From Aradus depressus (Eukaryota > Arthropoda > Insecta > Hemiptera > Aradidae): a DNA stretch of 64,000 bases. The translations under genes and the position numbers were made by a program. Position 1 is the stretch's first letter, and every line of letters begins with the position of its first letter. The DNA lies in the NCBI GenBank assembly GCA_963662175.1, contig OY759216.1, positions 33,063,087-33,127,086 on the forward strand, written 5' to 3'. Positions 25,585 to 39,461 of this stretch are shown here, one piece after another. The notes under the pieces were generated by a model, which did no database searches, was not told the DNA's origin, and saw only the letters and a program-made list of their open reading frames with translations.

Positions 25585-25660
25585 AGGTGTTGGAACAGAT
25601 CCCCCCTCCTAGATAGACAGACCCCTGAAACAGCCATCCTCAGACACACATCAGCTCACC
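25585..25660 (+). promoter_or_regulatory. Proximal 5' flank of copy C
   Basis: GGTGTTGGAACAGATCCCCC and CCTCAGACACACATCAGCTC upstream of the ATG match the flanks of B and D. The upstream half of the conserved block (CTATCTA...TAGATAG) has been moved about 1.4 kb away by inserted sequence. If that half matters for expression, copy C may be regulated differently. Confidence 0.5.
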
Positions 25661-28600
25661 ATGCTGCATCACACGCTACACGTGCTCGTCCTCCTGACAT
25701 CCTGTCTTTCAATCAACCCTCAACTCTACCCCAACGGTACCATTAACTTTTATAAAGTTACTCTGGCAAAGGAATCGCGATGTCGTTAAGTCGAAACATG
25801 AGGTTTTGTTCTCTTTTAATTCAATATCACCCCCTGAATCCGAATCAACAGTTTTTCTGATGATGTCCGAGTGTAAACACATTTTGTTGGCATAACTCTT
25901 GCACAAATGGATTTATTTTAAATCCTAAGATGCAACTTATTAGACTGAGGCGAAGATGAGATGAAAATAAACACCACTTCACTTAGTGACCACACTTAAA
26001 GACCATTTCACTCAATAGGGACTTGAAGGCGCCAGTGCTCAGAAGTAGCGTGTTTGCCTTCTGTGCTCAAGATCGCGGGTTCGAGACCTGGCCTAGGCCC
26101 TTAGGTTTTTTATCTGGTATATCGGATGGGACGTTAAGCGATGGTCCCGAGCTTGTACTGTTAAGTATGTCAGGTTAAAGAGACCTACCCTAGTTGAATA
26201 AACCTGGGTAGGCAAAATTTAGAACTCCGACAAAACAGTCGGGCTCATGTCGGCCTGAGCGACGGATGAGCGGTCTGGTAGTAGGCGATATGATGGTATT
26301 TAAGCCCAGGCATGATTCACAATAGGTAATTTAAGGACCTAACAGCATTGACAAACCGAATTTATGAACCAATTAGATCATATATCAATTTACTTAATTA
26401 TGATTACAACATCGTTGTGTAGGTGAATGAAACTGAGTACCTATATAGTATATGATCTGTTTGTCCAAATATCGCGCGAAAACGAACATATTATCACGAA
26501 GTTACATATATGTTATTTTAAGGATGACACGTATATTGGGTCATCCTTAAAATAACATATATGTAACTTCTTGATAATATGTTCGTTTTCGCGCGATATT
26601 GGGACAAACAGATCATATGCTAGATACTCAGTTTCAGCTTTATTCGTATAGGTTTCTAGGGAACTCTGCCCCTCCCCCCCCTTCCCTGCTCTCTTCAGGA
26701 ACCTTACAATCTTGTGATGCTTTATTTGGTAGTGATGGGCAACATCGGCTAGTTCTATATTATAATTTATTGATCTAATATAAATAATATAAAAAAAATA
26801 GTTAATTTTAATTCCTTCTTTTTTTTTTTTTAGCAACATTGTCAGATCCAGCATCAAATCAGCTGATAGACTTCATGAAAGCTCATAAGGTAAAGTTAGA
26901 ATTTGTCTGAAATATGGATATTCCAAGTTAGATATTCCAGTTACAAGTGATCATGGGCGCACCTACCCCGGGGGTTAGTAGTAGACATCTCTAACAATTA
27001 GAATTAACATCCACCTCAGTCTCCAAGGTAACGGCCATCATGGGCTCACCAACTGGGGGGTGATGAGCAGCAGCTACTTGGAGACATAAAAAGTTACTTG
27101 ATGTTTTCTTCTTAATCAATATTTTATTTTCAAAATGTTTTATTCTATACATTTTTTCGTTAGAATCAACTGGCCAGTCTAACCGCTATAGAGCATATAG
27201 ACGTGTATATCCTTACGTTTAACTGTCAACTGTTAGTCTTCCTTATATTTACTGGGAATATTCTAGAAAATATTTCAAGGAACTTGAATTACTAATTTCA
27301 TTTAAAAGAAAGGTTTCGAAGATATAATGAGGTAGCATACAGGCTATTCCATTGAATCAGGAGTGACATTTATTTATTTTTTAAAGAAACTATATTTTTA
27401 GCGGATTTCCGACATTGTTACTTTTGCGAGGACACAGATCCATGTGAATCTACTAGTTATTCTTATTATTTTGGGTTCCAGTAAATGTAGGAAAATGGCT
27501 CGTTGAAAACCTAGTTATCAATCTTTTTGGAATTCCTCCCACTAACATGGAGCTATAATACTGAGTCAATCAGCCAGAGAAGTCTTTTCTTTTTAAATAT
27601 GCAATTAATGCCCAACTTGAAATTCAAACACACACACAAAAAAAAGAAATATATTTATAAGGATAGGCCGCCATATAAGGAGAGGTTCCTCGACACAGAA
27701 TTGTGCAGCTTAGTGAGGCTAAGTGGAACTAAACAGGTCAGCCTTGCGGAGACAGATGGAACTAACGGATCCCCGTCTGAAGATTGGTTAGTAATTTTTC
27801 AACCTTATTCAAAATATACTATATTATAAAGCCGTTCTCCAAATAATACTATACAGCTGTATCCCACCGAGCCTCAACAATTGTAGGGAAGAGCGAAATT
27901 CAAGGGCTGTACGAATACTCTAATAATACAGGGGAAAAGGTCGTCAGTTGGAACATAAAGAATACTGTACTACGCTTAGATTCAGTGACCGTTCAATATG
28001 TTTATTACCTCAGCTGACGGTCTTACCCCCACTATAAACCTAGCTGATTGTTGTTTTTATACTTTTAATTATATTATAATTCAGGTGTAAGAATTCCAAC
28101 CGGTATAAAATTACTTCACAATAATATATTTTGATACAGTTATACACGAGTAACTAACGTATAATCATAATATGTTATTTCGGAAAGTCCTCATGAGAAA
28201 TTTCTGAAAAAAAAAAAAATTGAATTAAGAGAACAATGGTTTGGCTTCCCTAAAATTAGTTTAGTTGTTGTAGCTCAGATACATGTGGGAAAAATGTTTG
28301 GAGTACAGAACCCGTTGACCTGATATTGGTAATTTTTTTCATACTTCCTTCATCTCTTCCATGAAAATATTTTAAACAAAATGGGGTGTGTGTTTAGATG
28401 TAGTGGTCCATTACAAACAATTACAGATCTCAGCCAATCATAAAAAATAAATATTTGTTATATGAAGATAATAAATGTCCTTTATATTATACTTAAAAAT
28501 TTCATACTTTTTAAAGGTAGATTATGCTTTCTCCACTATTCCAATCCTAGAAAACTTTTTTTACTTACACCTTATGAACTTTTATCAAACCATAGCCAAT

Positions 28601-31600
28601 GCTCTTTCTATTTAATAAATAATATGTAGTTACATGGTAAAGATATGTCTGTATGTTTTATTAATGTTTCATATACTTGTTGGCATGAATGTTGTGTTGT
28701 GTTTAGGGCGGAGGTGTGCTGACCACTGGCTGGGGCACCCCCGTGGACGACAGAGGTAACGTCATGACCGCTGGACCTCGAGGCCCCATAGTCCTCCAGG
28801 ATATGCCTTTCATAGAGGAGCTGCAGATCTTCAACAGGGAGAGGCTCGCTCCTCGAGTGGTCCACGCCAAGGGAGCAGGTATGATTGATACTTTGAGTGA
28901 TATTTCTCTTGGTGACAAAAAAAGTATGTGATATATTATCACACTTTCTTCAAGTAAATTATATTCATAGTTATAACATTTCTTAATTATTGATGACTAT
29001 TTGAATGTAGTTATTTTATTTGTATGAATTATTGTTGAATTGACTTTACATGGCTATCTTTACATCAGATACCCTACAAGATTAAAAAAATCCCTTTTAC
29101 AAGTGATTTATTAATATCTGTTTACACTTTTTTTTTACATCTCTATTTTAATTGTTGTTATTTTAATTTAAATTAATTTCGAATTTTAGATTCCACAACA
29201 CTTTTTAGTAATATACATATCCTTATATATTACATATGTTATTCTTTATTAAAATTCAAGGTGCGTTTGGTTATTTTACGGTAACTGATGACATCACAAG
29301 ATATAGCAAAGCTTCAATATTTTCTAAAATTGGCCAAAAAACGCGGATGGCTGCCAGGTTTTCACTTATTCTTGGCGAACCTGGAAGTCCGGATACAGCT
29401 AGGTATTACAACATAATTATTTTGAATTACAAAAATAGTTTCTAATTAAGTTAACATATAAATTTGACTAACGCAGTGACATAAAAAAATTGAATTGTCA
29501 TTCCAGATCATAATGTACTCATTGTCATTCAATATGCTGTTTGTTTTTATTGATTTTAAATTGCGATCACATTAAAAAATCTATATTTTGGTCAATTTGG
29601 CTACATGATGTTTTATTAACTAGCTAAAGAGTAAACACATATTTTGAATGTTTTATTTTCTTTAAAACTATCTTCTACCAATTTTGTTGACTGGGATAAA
29701 ACATATGTTATATAAATGTCAGTTATATGTTATATAACTGACATTGGGGGATTATATTATTTTTTTAAAATGGTGATTGATTGTACCAAGAGATTGGTAA
29801 TGAAATAATTCTAGAACACAATATATACCTACCTATATATAATATTTTTTCTCAGGATTACGGTATTAGTATTAGAACTCATTTATATATATATTTTTTT
29901 TTCCAATGCTTCCTATATGTATCATGTCTACGTGAAAAAAATAACTTATTAAAAAAAAATTACGAATATTTTTCTGTGTGTATACCGTCCGATTCATCTT
30001 TAAACCTTTTTATTAACAGTGAATAACATTGAACCTGTCTGCTTAACTGCCCCCCAAATTTCCATGTGTAATTTCGAATTGAAGAACATGTAAACGAAAA
30101 TATTAAAAATTCGAACGATTGGTAAAGAAAATATTGGTAAATTTAAATGTGAGGGCCGGGACTAATTCGTTTGCCAAAACATTGAAATTCTTGCAGTTTG
30201 CACGGTTTACAGTTTAAATTTTATCGTTGTATCAGACGGATCAGAGAGCTTGCAAACGAAAATAGTAAATCTGCAAACAACGGTAGGAGGAAAAACAATT
30301 TTAAATAGGGAGATAGAGTGATGTTAATACTGGGAAATTCAGAGTGAAACGAAAGTATTGAGAAGTTAGCCCCCTAAATTAATAAGCGTATAACTACGGA
30401 TTGAAAAGCTTATGAACGATTTAAAATGTGCAGGGGGGGGGGGGGGGGGATAACTTAAAAAGCTCCCTTAAAAACTCATATTGAAATAAAAACCTGGCAA
30501 ATTATTTTGATAATTCACCTGAAGATCACCTAAAACAACATCGTTGAAATAAAATTTGTAGAGCATTAAAATAGCAAATGGACACTCTAGGTCTGTAGGA
30601 CATTTATTACATTTGTTTGATGTCAGTAAATGAACAGGGCGGCACCTTTCTCAGTACGAAATAAGCAAGGGCTTATGGGAATCTTTTGAATGGTTTTGAC
30701 CTGACCATCATTGTACATTTGTCTTCAGGGATATCCGAGGGTTCGCCCTCAAGTTCTATACGAAGGAAGGCATCTGGGACATGGTAGGTAACCATTCACC
30801 TGCGTGTTCCGTCCGGGACCCGTACCGCTTCATCAGCTTCATCCATGCCGCCAAAAGGAACCCCAGGACTAATGTAGTGGTAGGCATTCATCTCTCTTAT
30901 ACTATATACTTGTAAATGGATTTAATTTGATAGATGATCGCAAATGCGAGCCTCAGGATTATTATCCTATATAATTGATGTTCTTGGTTGACTTATTGTA
31001 CTACATTTTTTCCAGAATCCGTATCGTTATCGGTTGATTCAAATTATATCGATTTTAGACTTTGGCTGGAATGTACTTATAGTACTTTTTTATCTATGGG
31101 CAAGGGAACCAAGAGGAAGCTCTTGACTTGAAAAACGTTTAACTTATGTTTGACGGTCTCGCGGAATTGTGTGGTTTACATTTCGAAAGTAAAGGCAACA
31201 CTATTTGTAAAAATATAGCTTTTAGTCCTTTCCCTTGAGTGGAAGGAATGTTACGGAACGAGTATCATACGGAAACAGTTCAACGAAATTCGTAAATGTA
31301 TGTAAATAACAACTGCAACACTGAAGGAGAAGTTTCTGACATTTCGAGCCTCCTACCAGCGAATAATATCAATTAACTTTATTGTAGTACCATGGTTGTG
31401 TTGACAAGACATTTCTATTAGCCAGGCAACAAAGTCGAGTAATAATGTTGTTGTTATTGTTGAGGATTTGAACGCCTTGTGGGACTTCTTCAGCATCCAT
31501 CCAGAGACGCTGCCACACATCTTGTTCCTCTACACAGACCAGGGCACCCCAGACGGGTACAGATATATCGACGGCTTCGGGGTCAACACTTTTAAACTGG

Positions 31601-34600
31601 TCAACGCCAAGGGCGAAGTTTTCTATTGCAAATTTCACTACAAGGTAAATCACTTTCAATTCCAGCGTTTCACTCAAAAAAGGTTGTTCTGACATCGAAA
31701 TCACTTCATTGAAAAATGAAAAAATACAACATTCTTTACAAAAAAAAACATGAGTTACGTGCTTAGTAAAGAATGTTATCTTCTTTCATCGATGCAAACA
31801 CCCATCTGCAAAATACAAAAATGCAGTTGAAATTAGCCGGCCCTAAGGTAGGTACCTCGCTTTTCAGCAAATAACAGTTAACCTCAAAACACAATTTGTA
31901 TTAATCATGCTCTTCACGACTACAACTAATTAAAGCAACGCTAAATGATCCTGGAATCTCCTTATTATTTGTATGTTCCAGCATTTCCTGGAAATAGTTT
32001 CTTTTAAAGAATTAAATTAATTAATTAACTAACAATTAAGTGAATTAATTGAGTACAAATAACCTATTTCATTTCAGATTATAATTAAGTTCTTATGAAC
32101 GATTTCTTCTATATCAATACTTTTAGAGTTGAGTCCCTATTATAACTTCCAAGAAAACCAACAAATTTATTTCTCAGAGAAATCTGTATCCAAAAATGGA
32201 ATTTTATGTTATGTCCATTCTATCGCAGAAATATACAAGAAAACAACAATTTTTTTTATTGTTGATTGAAATGGAACATGAAATTCCGGAGGAAACTAAA
32301 TATAGAATTTTTCACGAATTACGTAATTTCTCCCCTACACTATGTACAGCTGGGGTGGTAAAAGAAAAAAATATATAAATATAATTTAGTTATGATCAGC
32401 ATTTCTACATTGCCTGTGATGGTGTAGAGTGATCAGGGACTGAGGACGCTGACCGCTGCCAGAGCTAAGGAGCTGTCTGCGGAGGACGGTGACTACGCAG
32501 TCAGAGACCTGTACAACGCTATAGCCACCGGAAACTTTCCTTCCTGGACCATGTACATCCAGGTCCTGACACCTGAGGAGGCCGCCAACTTCCCATGGAA
32601 CATCCTGGATGACACCAAAGTATAGTAATGTACTAACTATACTAGAGTATAAAATACATTTATAAGAATTGTACTTAAATTATTATACTAATAGTGGCGT
32701 TGCATTATGGGTTATCGCAAGATATCCCGACCAAGGTCTAAGGGGAATATCGGGCGAACAGTCTACCTTTGTTAAATACGAAATACATCATTTTGAATAT
32801 GGATGATTCCATGGTCGTGGTCTGGACATTGAGACAACTTTCAACGTCCCAATGCTTAGCCAGAAATGTATATAAAAAGATTAATTAATTTTTAGGGTAT
32901 CGTAGGTAAACCAAGAAACTACTGTTTTCGTTAGTGTTTCTGTCGGTCTGTCCACTCTCACACAGCGAAAACCGTCCACTATCTACTGTCTTCAAACTTG
33001 GTCAGTAAATGCAGTTGTAGCCTAACCTCAGAAAAAATACGATCAAGTTCAGGCAAATCCTGCAGCTGAGATTTGCCCAAACACTTGAAAACATTAGTCA
33101 TCAAATTAAAAGCATTTCAATTGTTGAATGGGGGAAGAGTTACACAGGTGGAAGCTCAGGAGCCCGACCCCCGCGCTTGTCAATTCCTGTCTATGCCTCG
33201 ACCGCTGGCCTCCCCTCCTCATTTGACAACATTGTTCCATCCCCCAGTCGTCAGTCAACCCCACGACTATCTATATATTATATAATAATGGTCTTGTAAT
33301 GATCTAGGTCTAGTATTATTATTTTTACTTTTGCCAAACTTGTTTACTTATGTTTATGCTAATTGCATTTTTATTCACAGGTTTGGCCAGAAGATATGGT
33401 CCCTCTGAAAAAAGTAGGAAAAATGGTTCTCAATCAGAATCAAAAAAATTTCTTCGCCGAAGTAGAACAAGCTGCATACAACCCAGGCCGCTTGGTTCCT
33501 GGCATTGAGTCCACCAATGACAAAATTTTACAGGTATGTTGGAACAATAAGTTAAGTTGTAACCTTCTTTATTTTTGTATATCGCTGTGAAACATGACAG
33601 TCTCAACATTACGCTGCATTTCTAGAATTACAAGGATTTTAAAAACTTGTTCCCACTGTGCGGCGGCATGCTCATTCAAGTCACACTGGTGAATCTGAGC
33701 ACTAGAATGACAAAAAGTGGGTAAATGTTGAAAAATAAATAGGCATTCATTTCGAAAGCTCATAGCTATTCGCATAAACGGGGTTCTAAGACAAGAGAAG
33801 TAGTATTGTTTAAAAAAATACTTTTATTTCTAGACCAGTGAGATAGTGTCGGCCCTATTCATCTTTACAGAGCTATACTAATCGTTGGTTACTTTGCAGA
33901 GTAGGCTGTTTGCTTACAACGACAACCAGTTGCACCGACTCGGTACGAACTATCTGCAAATACCGGTCAACTCTCCTCACCATGTGTTCAACACACAGAG
34001 GGACGGGGAGGCCTGCTATACAGACAACCAGGACGGCGAGCCCAACTACTATCCATCCAGCTTTATCAATCAAATTAACTCTCCAAGAGGAAGAATTCAG
34101 CCATTCCCTACTCATGGCAATGTAGACAGGTAAATATATTGATATATGATTGAAGGTCTGTTTCTCAGTGCAGCACAGACAGAGAGGCGAATCAAGAATT
34201 CTGAACCTGTGGAGTTAGTGCATCATTAGTTAGCATGGTCTGAGCTGGGAAAGGTTTGTCCTTCTTCAATGTTTTGATTTATTCCAAGCAGATGGATAAT
34301 GATCTCCGTCTAGACACTCATTGTAAAACGTGGTTACGAACTCGGGGAATAGAAGGATAATGTTTTACAAGATTCTACTTAATATCCCATCATCTCTTTG
34401 TGTCATTTTAGGGTCTAAAGGGCTGTGGAGCTCTGCAGAAATGAACGGGAGATCGTTCCTTGTTTCAATGACGTGTGGTTCAACGTAACATAATTAATTT
34501 AAGTTATTATTTTTAGTTGATTTACTTAATATTTTTACCACCTAGAAAATATGATCAGCTAGACAACGTTTAAAGTTGATCTGATTGTGTTGAAAAAAAA

Positions 34601-36233
34601 AAATGTAAGTTATTTTTCTCGTGTTGTGTATCGGTTGTATCCACAGATGTTCCGCATTTCCTATCGCCCTGCCTCGAAGAGCGCCCCATCCCTTGTCCTA
34701 AGGTACACATTTATTTTACCTCTCATGGAACGATTCCAGGTCACCAAGGTTTCTTTCATGTAGGTGCTGAATATGCAATCATGGTGGGATGTAGTCTCTT
34801 TTTTCCAGCAGTAATCTTGTTAGAGTGATTGATGCCTTCAGTTGCGTTGCAGTAATTTTTCCACGATTCTTCTTAACTTCAGTGATTTTATTTGTGTAGG
34901 CATTCTTCTCCTCTAGACCTCTTTAGTTTCTGAGAGGGCAGGAAAACTTCGAGAGAAACTGGTCTGTAGATCATTGGTTGCAAATTACTTATGAAAACAT
35001 TATATTAAATATAAATGTTGACCTTTTTAAATCAATATGGCAAAAGGTTGAAGATATAACATCGCCCTATACGATCGTTACATGCATTGTATGATATCAT
35101 TTTGTTTCCTTGAATTGTAGACTAGCTCAAACGATTGGAGGACCGAGTTTCAGGGTCTCTGATATAGAAATATTAATTTTAAATGTTTATTGTTTTTTTT
35201 TCAGATACAACAGTACAGATGATGATAACTTTTCGCAACCGAGGATGCTGTGGAGGTCGTACAAGGACGATGTCAGACGGACCCTGGTCCACAACATTGT
35301 TAATGAACTCCGCAGAGTGGTGCCTTTTATACAGGTCTGTTATAATACATAAACAATACGTTTTTTCAAATCTATAATCGAGCTATTTAGGTAGTTTTTA
35401 TTGCGTTGTTAAGGATAGCCATAATATCTCTAAAAGGTCTTTTGCTTTTTGAATCTGAATATTTTATGCATTTAATTATAGGTTTTTTGGTCAAGCAGCT
35501 TTTTAATTTGTTACTCCCAATTTTTATTTATAAAATTCTTTTATTACATCGTCAAACGTTTCGGGACCAATCTTCCCATCTTCAATGACTAGAAATAACA
35601 AATTAAGAAGTATATATAGAAAAAGTGCATCAAGTTTCAACAATATAAAATTAACATTATAACAATCTTTGTTATTAATTCAATGCTAAACCAACCTTAA
35701 ATCTTCCTGTTATTTGCCTAACATGATCAAAAACCCTTTATTAGGTAAAGGGTAATATTATTAAAAATTTGTGATAGAACACCTCGCATGGTTAGTGCCA
35801 AGTTCTAACCACTAACTAAAAAACCTATTATCACATATATGCTCCTTACACAATATTGAAGGCATTTAATTATAAAAAATTGACTTCTTTGTGTCTATCG
35901 CATTGATTCTTTTATTACCGCACTAAGTTGTTTTAAGAATATCTCAGGTTTTTTTGTATTTGAGGCACAGCTGTATTCTCCACTTGGCGATATAAGAAAC
36001 AAAAACAGCAATAAAACATTAGCGAATTTTTGATTTTTTCTTTTTACTGCAGCATTTATGTTTTCTTATGATTATTTAATATGTACCACCCAATTATTAT
36101 AATGTTTCAGAAAAGAGCAATAAAGAACTTCATGGAGGTGGATAAAAGTTTAGGTAATCTAATCCAGTCAGCTCTAGACTCTAGAAGCAAGAGTGTAGAG
36201 ACAGCCGACATTTTGGAGCAAGTCACAGTGTAA
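25661..36233 (+). CDS. Catalase copy C, secreted-type, complete
   Basis: It encodes a heme catalase of 534 residues. Exons: 25661-25736, 26834-26889, 28707-28878, 29261-29402, 30729-30879, 31465-31644, 32428-32619, 33381-33533, 33900-34129, 35205-35334, 36111-36233. Exon sizes match copy B except that exon 1 has one more codon. The leader is [17 protein letters not shown], and a sequon NAT spans the first intron. Distal His97, Asn170 (GNHSP) and heme-ligand Tyr380 (RLFAY) are present. The two Phe that line the heme channel in human catalase (153, 154) are Cys and Ser here. The core TP-x-AVRFS motif reads TRMAARFS, so both Pro and Val are replaced. It ends EQVTV with no peroxisomal tripeptide. 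The sequence groups with pseudogene A (for example exon 10 starts ATACAAC in both). It is open throughout, but its drift in normally fixed sites makes activity uncertain. Confidence 0.92.
26027..26335 (+). mobile_element. tRNA-derived SINE in copy C intron 1
   Basis: The head GGCGCCAGTGCTCAGAAGTA and box B GCGGGTTCGAGACC are followed by the family body (GGATGGGACGTTAAGCGATG, GTAGGCAAAATTTAGAACTC). It ends around TTTAAGCCCAGGCATGA. It is moderately diverged from the copy at 12835. Confidence 0.82.
26428..26636. repeat. Long hairpin, ~100-bp arms, copy C intron 1
   Basis: Arms 26428-26528 and 26540-26636 are near-perfect reverse complements (one notable gap near CTATATAGTATATG against GCATATGATC). 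Only about 11 bases separate them. The transcript of copy C would carry a long double-stranded stem here. The corresponding intron 1 of B lacks it. It may be a foldback or MITE-type element. There is no coding content. Confidence 0.9.
26890..28706. other. Copy C intron 2, no recognised element
   Basis: This is 1.8 kb of AT-rich intron with two similar G-rich bits near 26950 and 27040 (CATGGGC...CACC). It is followed by unremarkable sequence. I see no gene, SINE or inverted-repeat element. Confidence 0.4.
30433..30449. repeat. Poly-G run of about 17
   Basis: A single uninterrupted G homopolymer lies in copy C intron 4, in an otherwise AT-rich setting. The exact length is error-prone in any assembly. 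Confidence 0.8.
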
Positions 36234-38188
36234 CGGTCCAGAGTGGTCCTGATACCCGAATTGGGAAGACATATATGAAATTGCATATAGTCGCCTGAGA
36301 ATGTGCTTACCTGTATTTGTTCTATCTCCACATGTAAGTGTTCGTCTGTCTCGCGTCAGGATGTCCGAAAATACAACCATATTTCCTCCCCATATAATCG
36401 TTGCTAATAATGATAAAAATCTAAAAAAAAAAAAAAAAAATGAAGTATTGTCTCATGAAGATAAGATATAAGATTCGAGATTGTCGGAAAAGTTGTGTTC
36501 GAGAGGGGGGCAGGCAAACGTTTTTGACTTGTTGACGTAACAATAAAATTAATTCATGGATAGGTTTCATGTATAAATTTATATATATATATATATATAT
36601 ATTGTTTTTTGACTGGATTTTTCACATGGAGATTGCAGTGCCCAACAGTGAACTGTGGTGAACCAATCCTTTCTACTCTAAATCAGTTGTTTCTCTTTTA
36701 GGGGCAATACCTTTCAAAGAAATATTTCAGCCGTGGAATAGACTTATAATAGAAACAAGTTCGAGACTAGTGAGTAAATTGTCTTCGCTGAAATGATTCT
36801 CTAGCTAATGTAAATATTGAATTTCAGACTTCTAATGTTATGCCCATTAATAAATATCCTTGCGTTATTTTATGAAATCAGCCGCTTTGTTTTTAAAATG
36901 TAACACCTGAAATGGGTGGGAAGCAGGGATGCCTTGTGAGCGCGACCCTCGTAATTCGCTGGCTGGAAACAGTACAAACTGAAAACTGAATCTGAAAGAA
37001 AAGTATCTGCTTTATATATCAATCATATAGGTCGTACTACATCTGTTCGTAACTATGCCGATAGAACAAAAAAAAAAGTGAAAATACAGAAAAAAAAACA
37101 AAAAAAAAAACAGCGCATTATGATTTTTTCAAAATTCGTTGCTCTTAGTTCTCCACCGTTATCTGTAATACGTAATCTACAGGATCTCCTAAGCAAAGTC
37201 AACTGATGGAAAATTTTGTATTCTACAACTTAGGCCTTTGTGTGTGTGATCGTAAATTTAGTTGTTTGAGAGAAAGACGCAGAAACTACGAACGGACACA
37301 TCTGCCGCCTTTACCAGTGGATTTCGGCAAAAATGGACTATTCGGACATAAATGGTTGAATTATTAATTTCTGTTTTATACGAGTTTTTACAATGATATG
37401 ACCAATTTTATTATTCTTAAATGGAGATAGAACAAATGCACTCGGAAATAATTTTTCCAATTTAGATATAAACTAAATGCATTGTCAGTGTACCAGTGAA
37501 AATAGAACAAATTCGTTCTAATAGAAATATTTTGACCTCGGATTCAAAAAACTAAACTATTGGAGATAGAAAACCATTCATTCTCAGGCAATGTTAAGTA
37601 AAAATAATTATGAATAATTTCTAGAGTAGTGTTTACTATACTTTAAATTATGCCTCGAAACAAGCTGAATTCAGTTATAGCTCAGGTTAGGTCTTGCCTC
37701 TTGAGATGCATAAAAGAAAACAATCTTTCAGGTACGTTATTCTTAAGCCCTACATTATTAGAAAAAAAATAAAATAAGCTTGCCTTTTATCATTGCAAGC
37801 TTTTTAATTTGGTATTCTCTGTGCCTGTATTTTTTTCCCAGGCCCTTTTAAGTTGATGGTCATCAGGAAGCTGTATCCAGCAACAGCCTAATTGGAAACT
37901 ACTTAGTTCTGCACTTTTTGAATCGGTCTGAAAAACTCCCAAACGACCGACTTTCAGTCGAACTATTAACATTATTTTCGTTACTATATTCATTTAATAT
38001 AATTAAGTTTCTTGCAGTTGCAACCATGAAAATATCTCAGACGGCATATCTATGATACCATGTATTCATGTTTTGGACCCCTGCGACTCTATAATTGTAA
38101 CCTTAAAACAAGTACCTAATCATTCTTGTACTGTACGATTGGGGTTTTGCACTGTTTTTCAATTGCACCTAAATACAAAGGTTGCTCA

Positions 38189-38194
38189 AATAAA
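38189..38194 (+). promoter_or_regulatory. Probable polyadenylation signal of copy C
   Basis: An AATAAA lies in the same conserved block as the one after copy A (TTGCTCAAATAAAGAGGTTA), followed by GTGTGTTCTATT. It is about 1.95 kb beyond the copy C stop, so a nearer signal may be used instead. Confidence 0.4.
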
Positions 38195-38739
38195 GAGGTT
38201 ATTTTCAGTGTGTTCTATTTCTTATTTCCTAACACTTTGAACAAGGTAAAAATTGCAAGGAATATATCAAGGTACGTCTTCTATTTTTTTCTGAGAGGAT
38301 CATGTGAAAAAGGACTTCTCATTATTTTCATGGAACTTACATGATTTCTTAGGGTTGGCCAAATTTGTAACATAAACTATATACTTGAATACATAACTGC
38401 GGTCGGTGTCGATATAGTGGAAAGCTAATAAAAATAAATAAAAAATGGTTCAAGTTGTATTTTGTCTAATTTTATTTTTAACTTTGTGCTGACGATGGCG
38501 TAAGTCGAAATGTACGAGTATGTACATATTTTGTGGAATTAGACAATATAAAAGTTGAACAGTTCTTTGTTTTTATTTATTAAACATTAGAACATTCCAA
38601 TTTAGGGACGAAGGGAGGCATGTATTGGAAGTCTACCTCAATATCACAGAAAGTGTATACACAATTTGAATAATTATAAACACAATGTTAACTAGGATAT
38701 ATCTGAGTTTTATATTCAAATTAAAGTTAGTTTCGAATT

Positions 38740-39461
38740 GGTGAATCTTCCGGTCCATGCATTCTTAATAACGTCAACTGAAGCTGCAAATCCTGCTTGT
38801 TGGCACCATTCTGTTTTATTTGCTCATTCAAGCAAAGGCAAGTGGAACAGGCATCAGTGGCTGGACTGCCAAAACCAATGTTGTATTCATTAACGAAAAA
38901 ATGCGTACTTTACAACTTTGGTTTCGTCTTTTTCACAATTGAACATATTCCTCAACTTCTCAATGGTCAAATCACTGTCTGAATAATATCTTGTTACATT
39001 TTTTGAGCGCGGTAGTGGCTCTGAATCTGTTGCAAAGACTCTATGAACAGCTACTCATTTGTCTTTGTATTCTGGAGGTACTCTGTCACCATCTCTTGAT
39101 TCAGGTGTAACTCCTTCTTTCAAAAACTTATTACATAGCAAGCGCACTCGGTCAGGAGAAATATCAAGGATTTCAGTAAGGTTTTGCAGACTTGGATACG
39201 TTTTTTGTTGTTCCCTTTTTTGGCAGCAATAAAAAAGGTTAAATCCATGTTCCTCTCCTTTTTTGGATCAGTTGATCGCCTCCTACGTGAGGTCTGCACC
39301 ACGACGTACTTAAGAATAAAATTATTTTGTACCTGTCTGTCAGGAACCTTGTAGAAATTTTCGTGGAACTTCCTAATGGCTTGCATAGTTAACTCACTGC
39401 AGGAAAAAGACACTGGTTGCCTTGTGTTGACAAATAGGTCGTTTAGGAAGCCTCCTCGCAC
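38740..39461 (-). pseudogene. Decayed DDE-type transposase fragment
   Basis: On the - strand the frame 39461-39120 encodes 113 residues with KFHENFYKVPDRQVQNNFIL and a lysine-rich segment before VCKTLLKSL. The reading then continues, with stops and at least one shift, through VTRYYSDSDLTIEKLRNMFN and EYNIGFGSPATDACSTCLCL. The layout (CxxxF motif, GVTPESRDGDR, then a CSTC pair) resembles transposase-like proteins common in insect genomes, but I cannot fix the superfamily. Stops and a shift near 38905 make it inactive. Confidence 0.45.

Larger units (their letters stand above)
20850..25660. other. Intergenic spacer between catalase B and C
   Basis: It contains a 37-bp minisatellite (20921-21140), a hAT-like inverted-repeat element (22166-22942), and decayed pieces of the GATGTAATGAATGTATCG repeat near 24005, 24990 and 25130. 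Around 24100-24165 lies a stretch matching the upstream promoter block of B and D (TTTAGATAGGTATGTTATTGTC). The matching proximal part only resumes at about 25585, so roughly 1.4 kb appears to have been inserted into the 5' flank of copy C. I see no credible gene. Confidence 0.55.
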
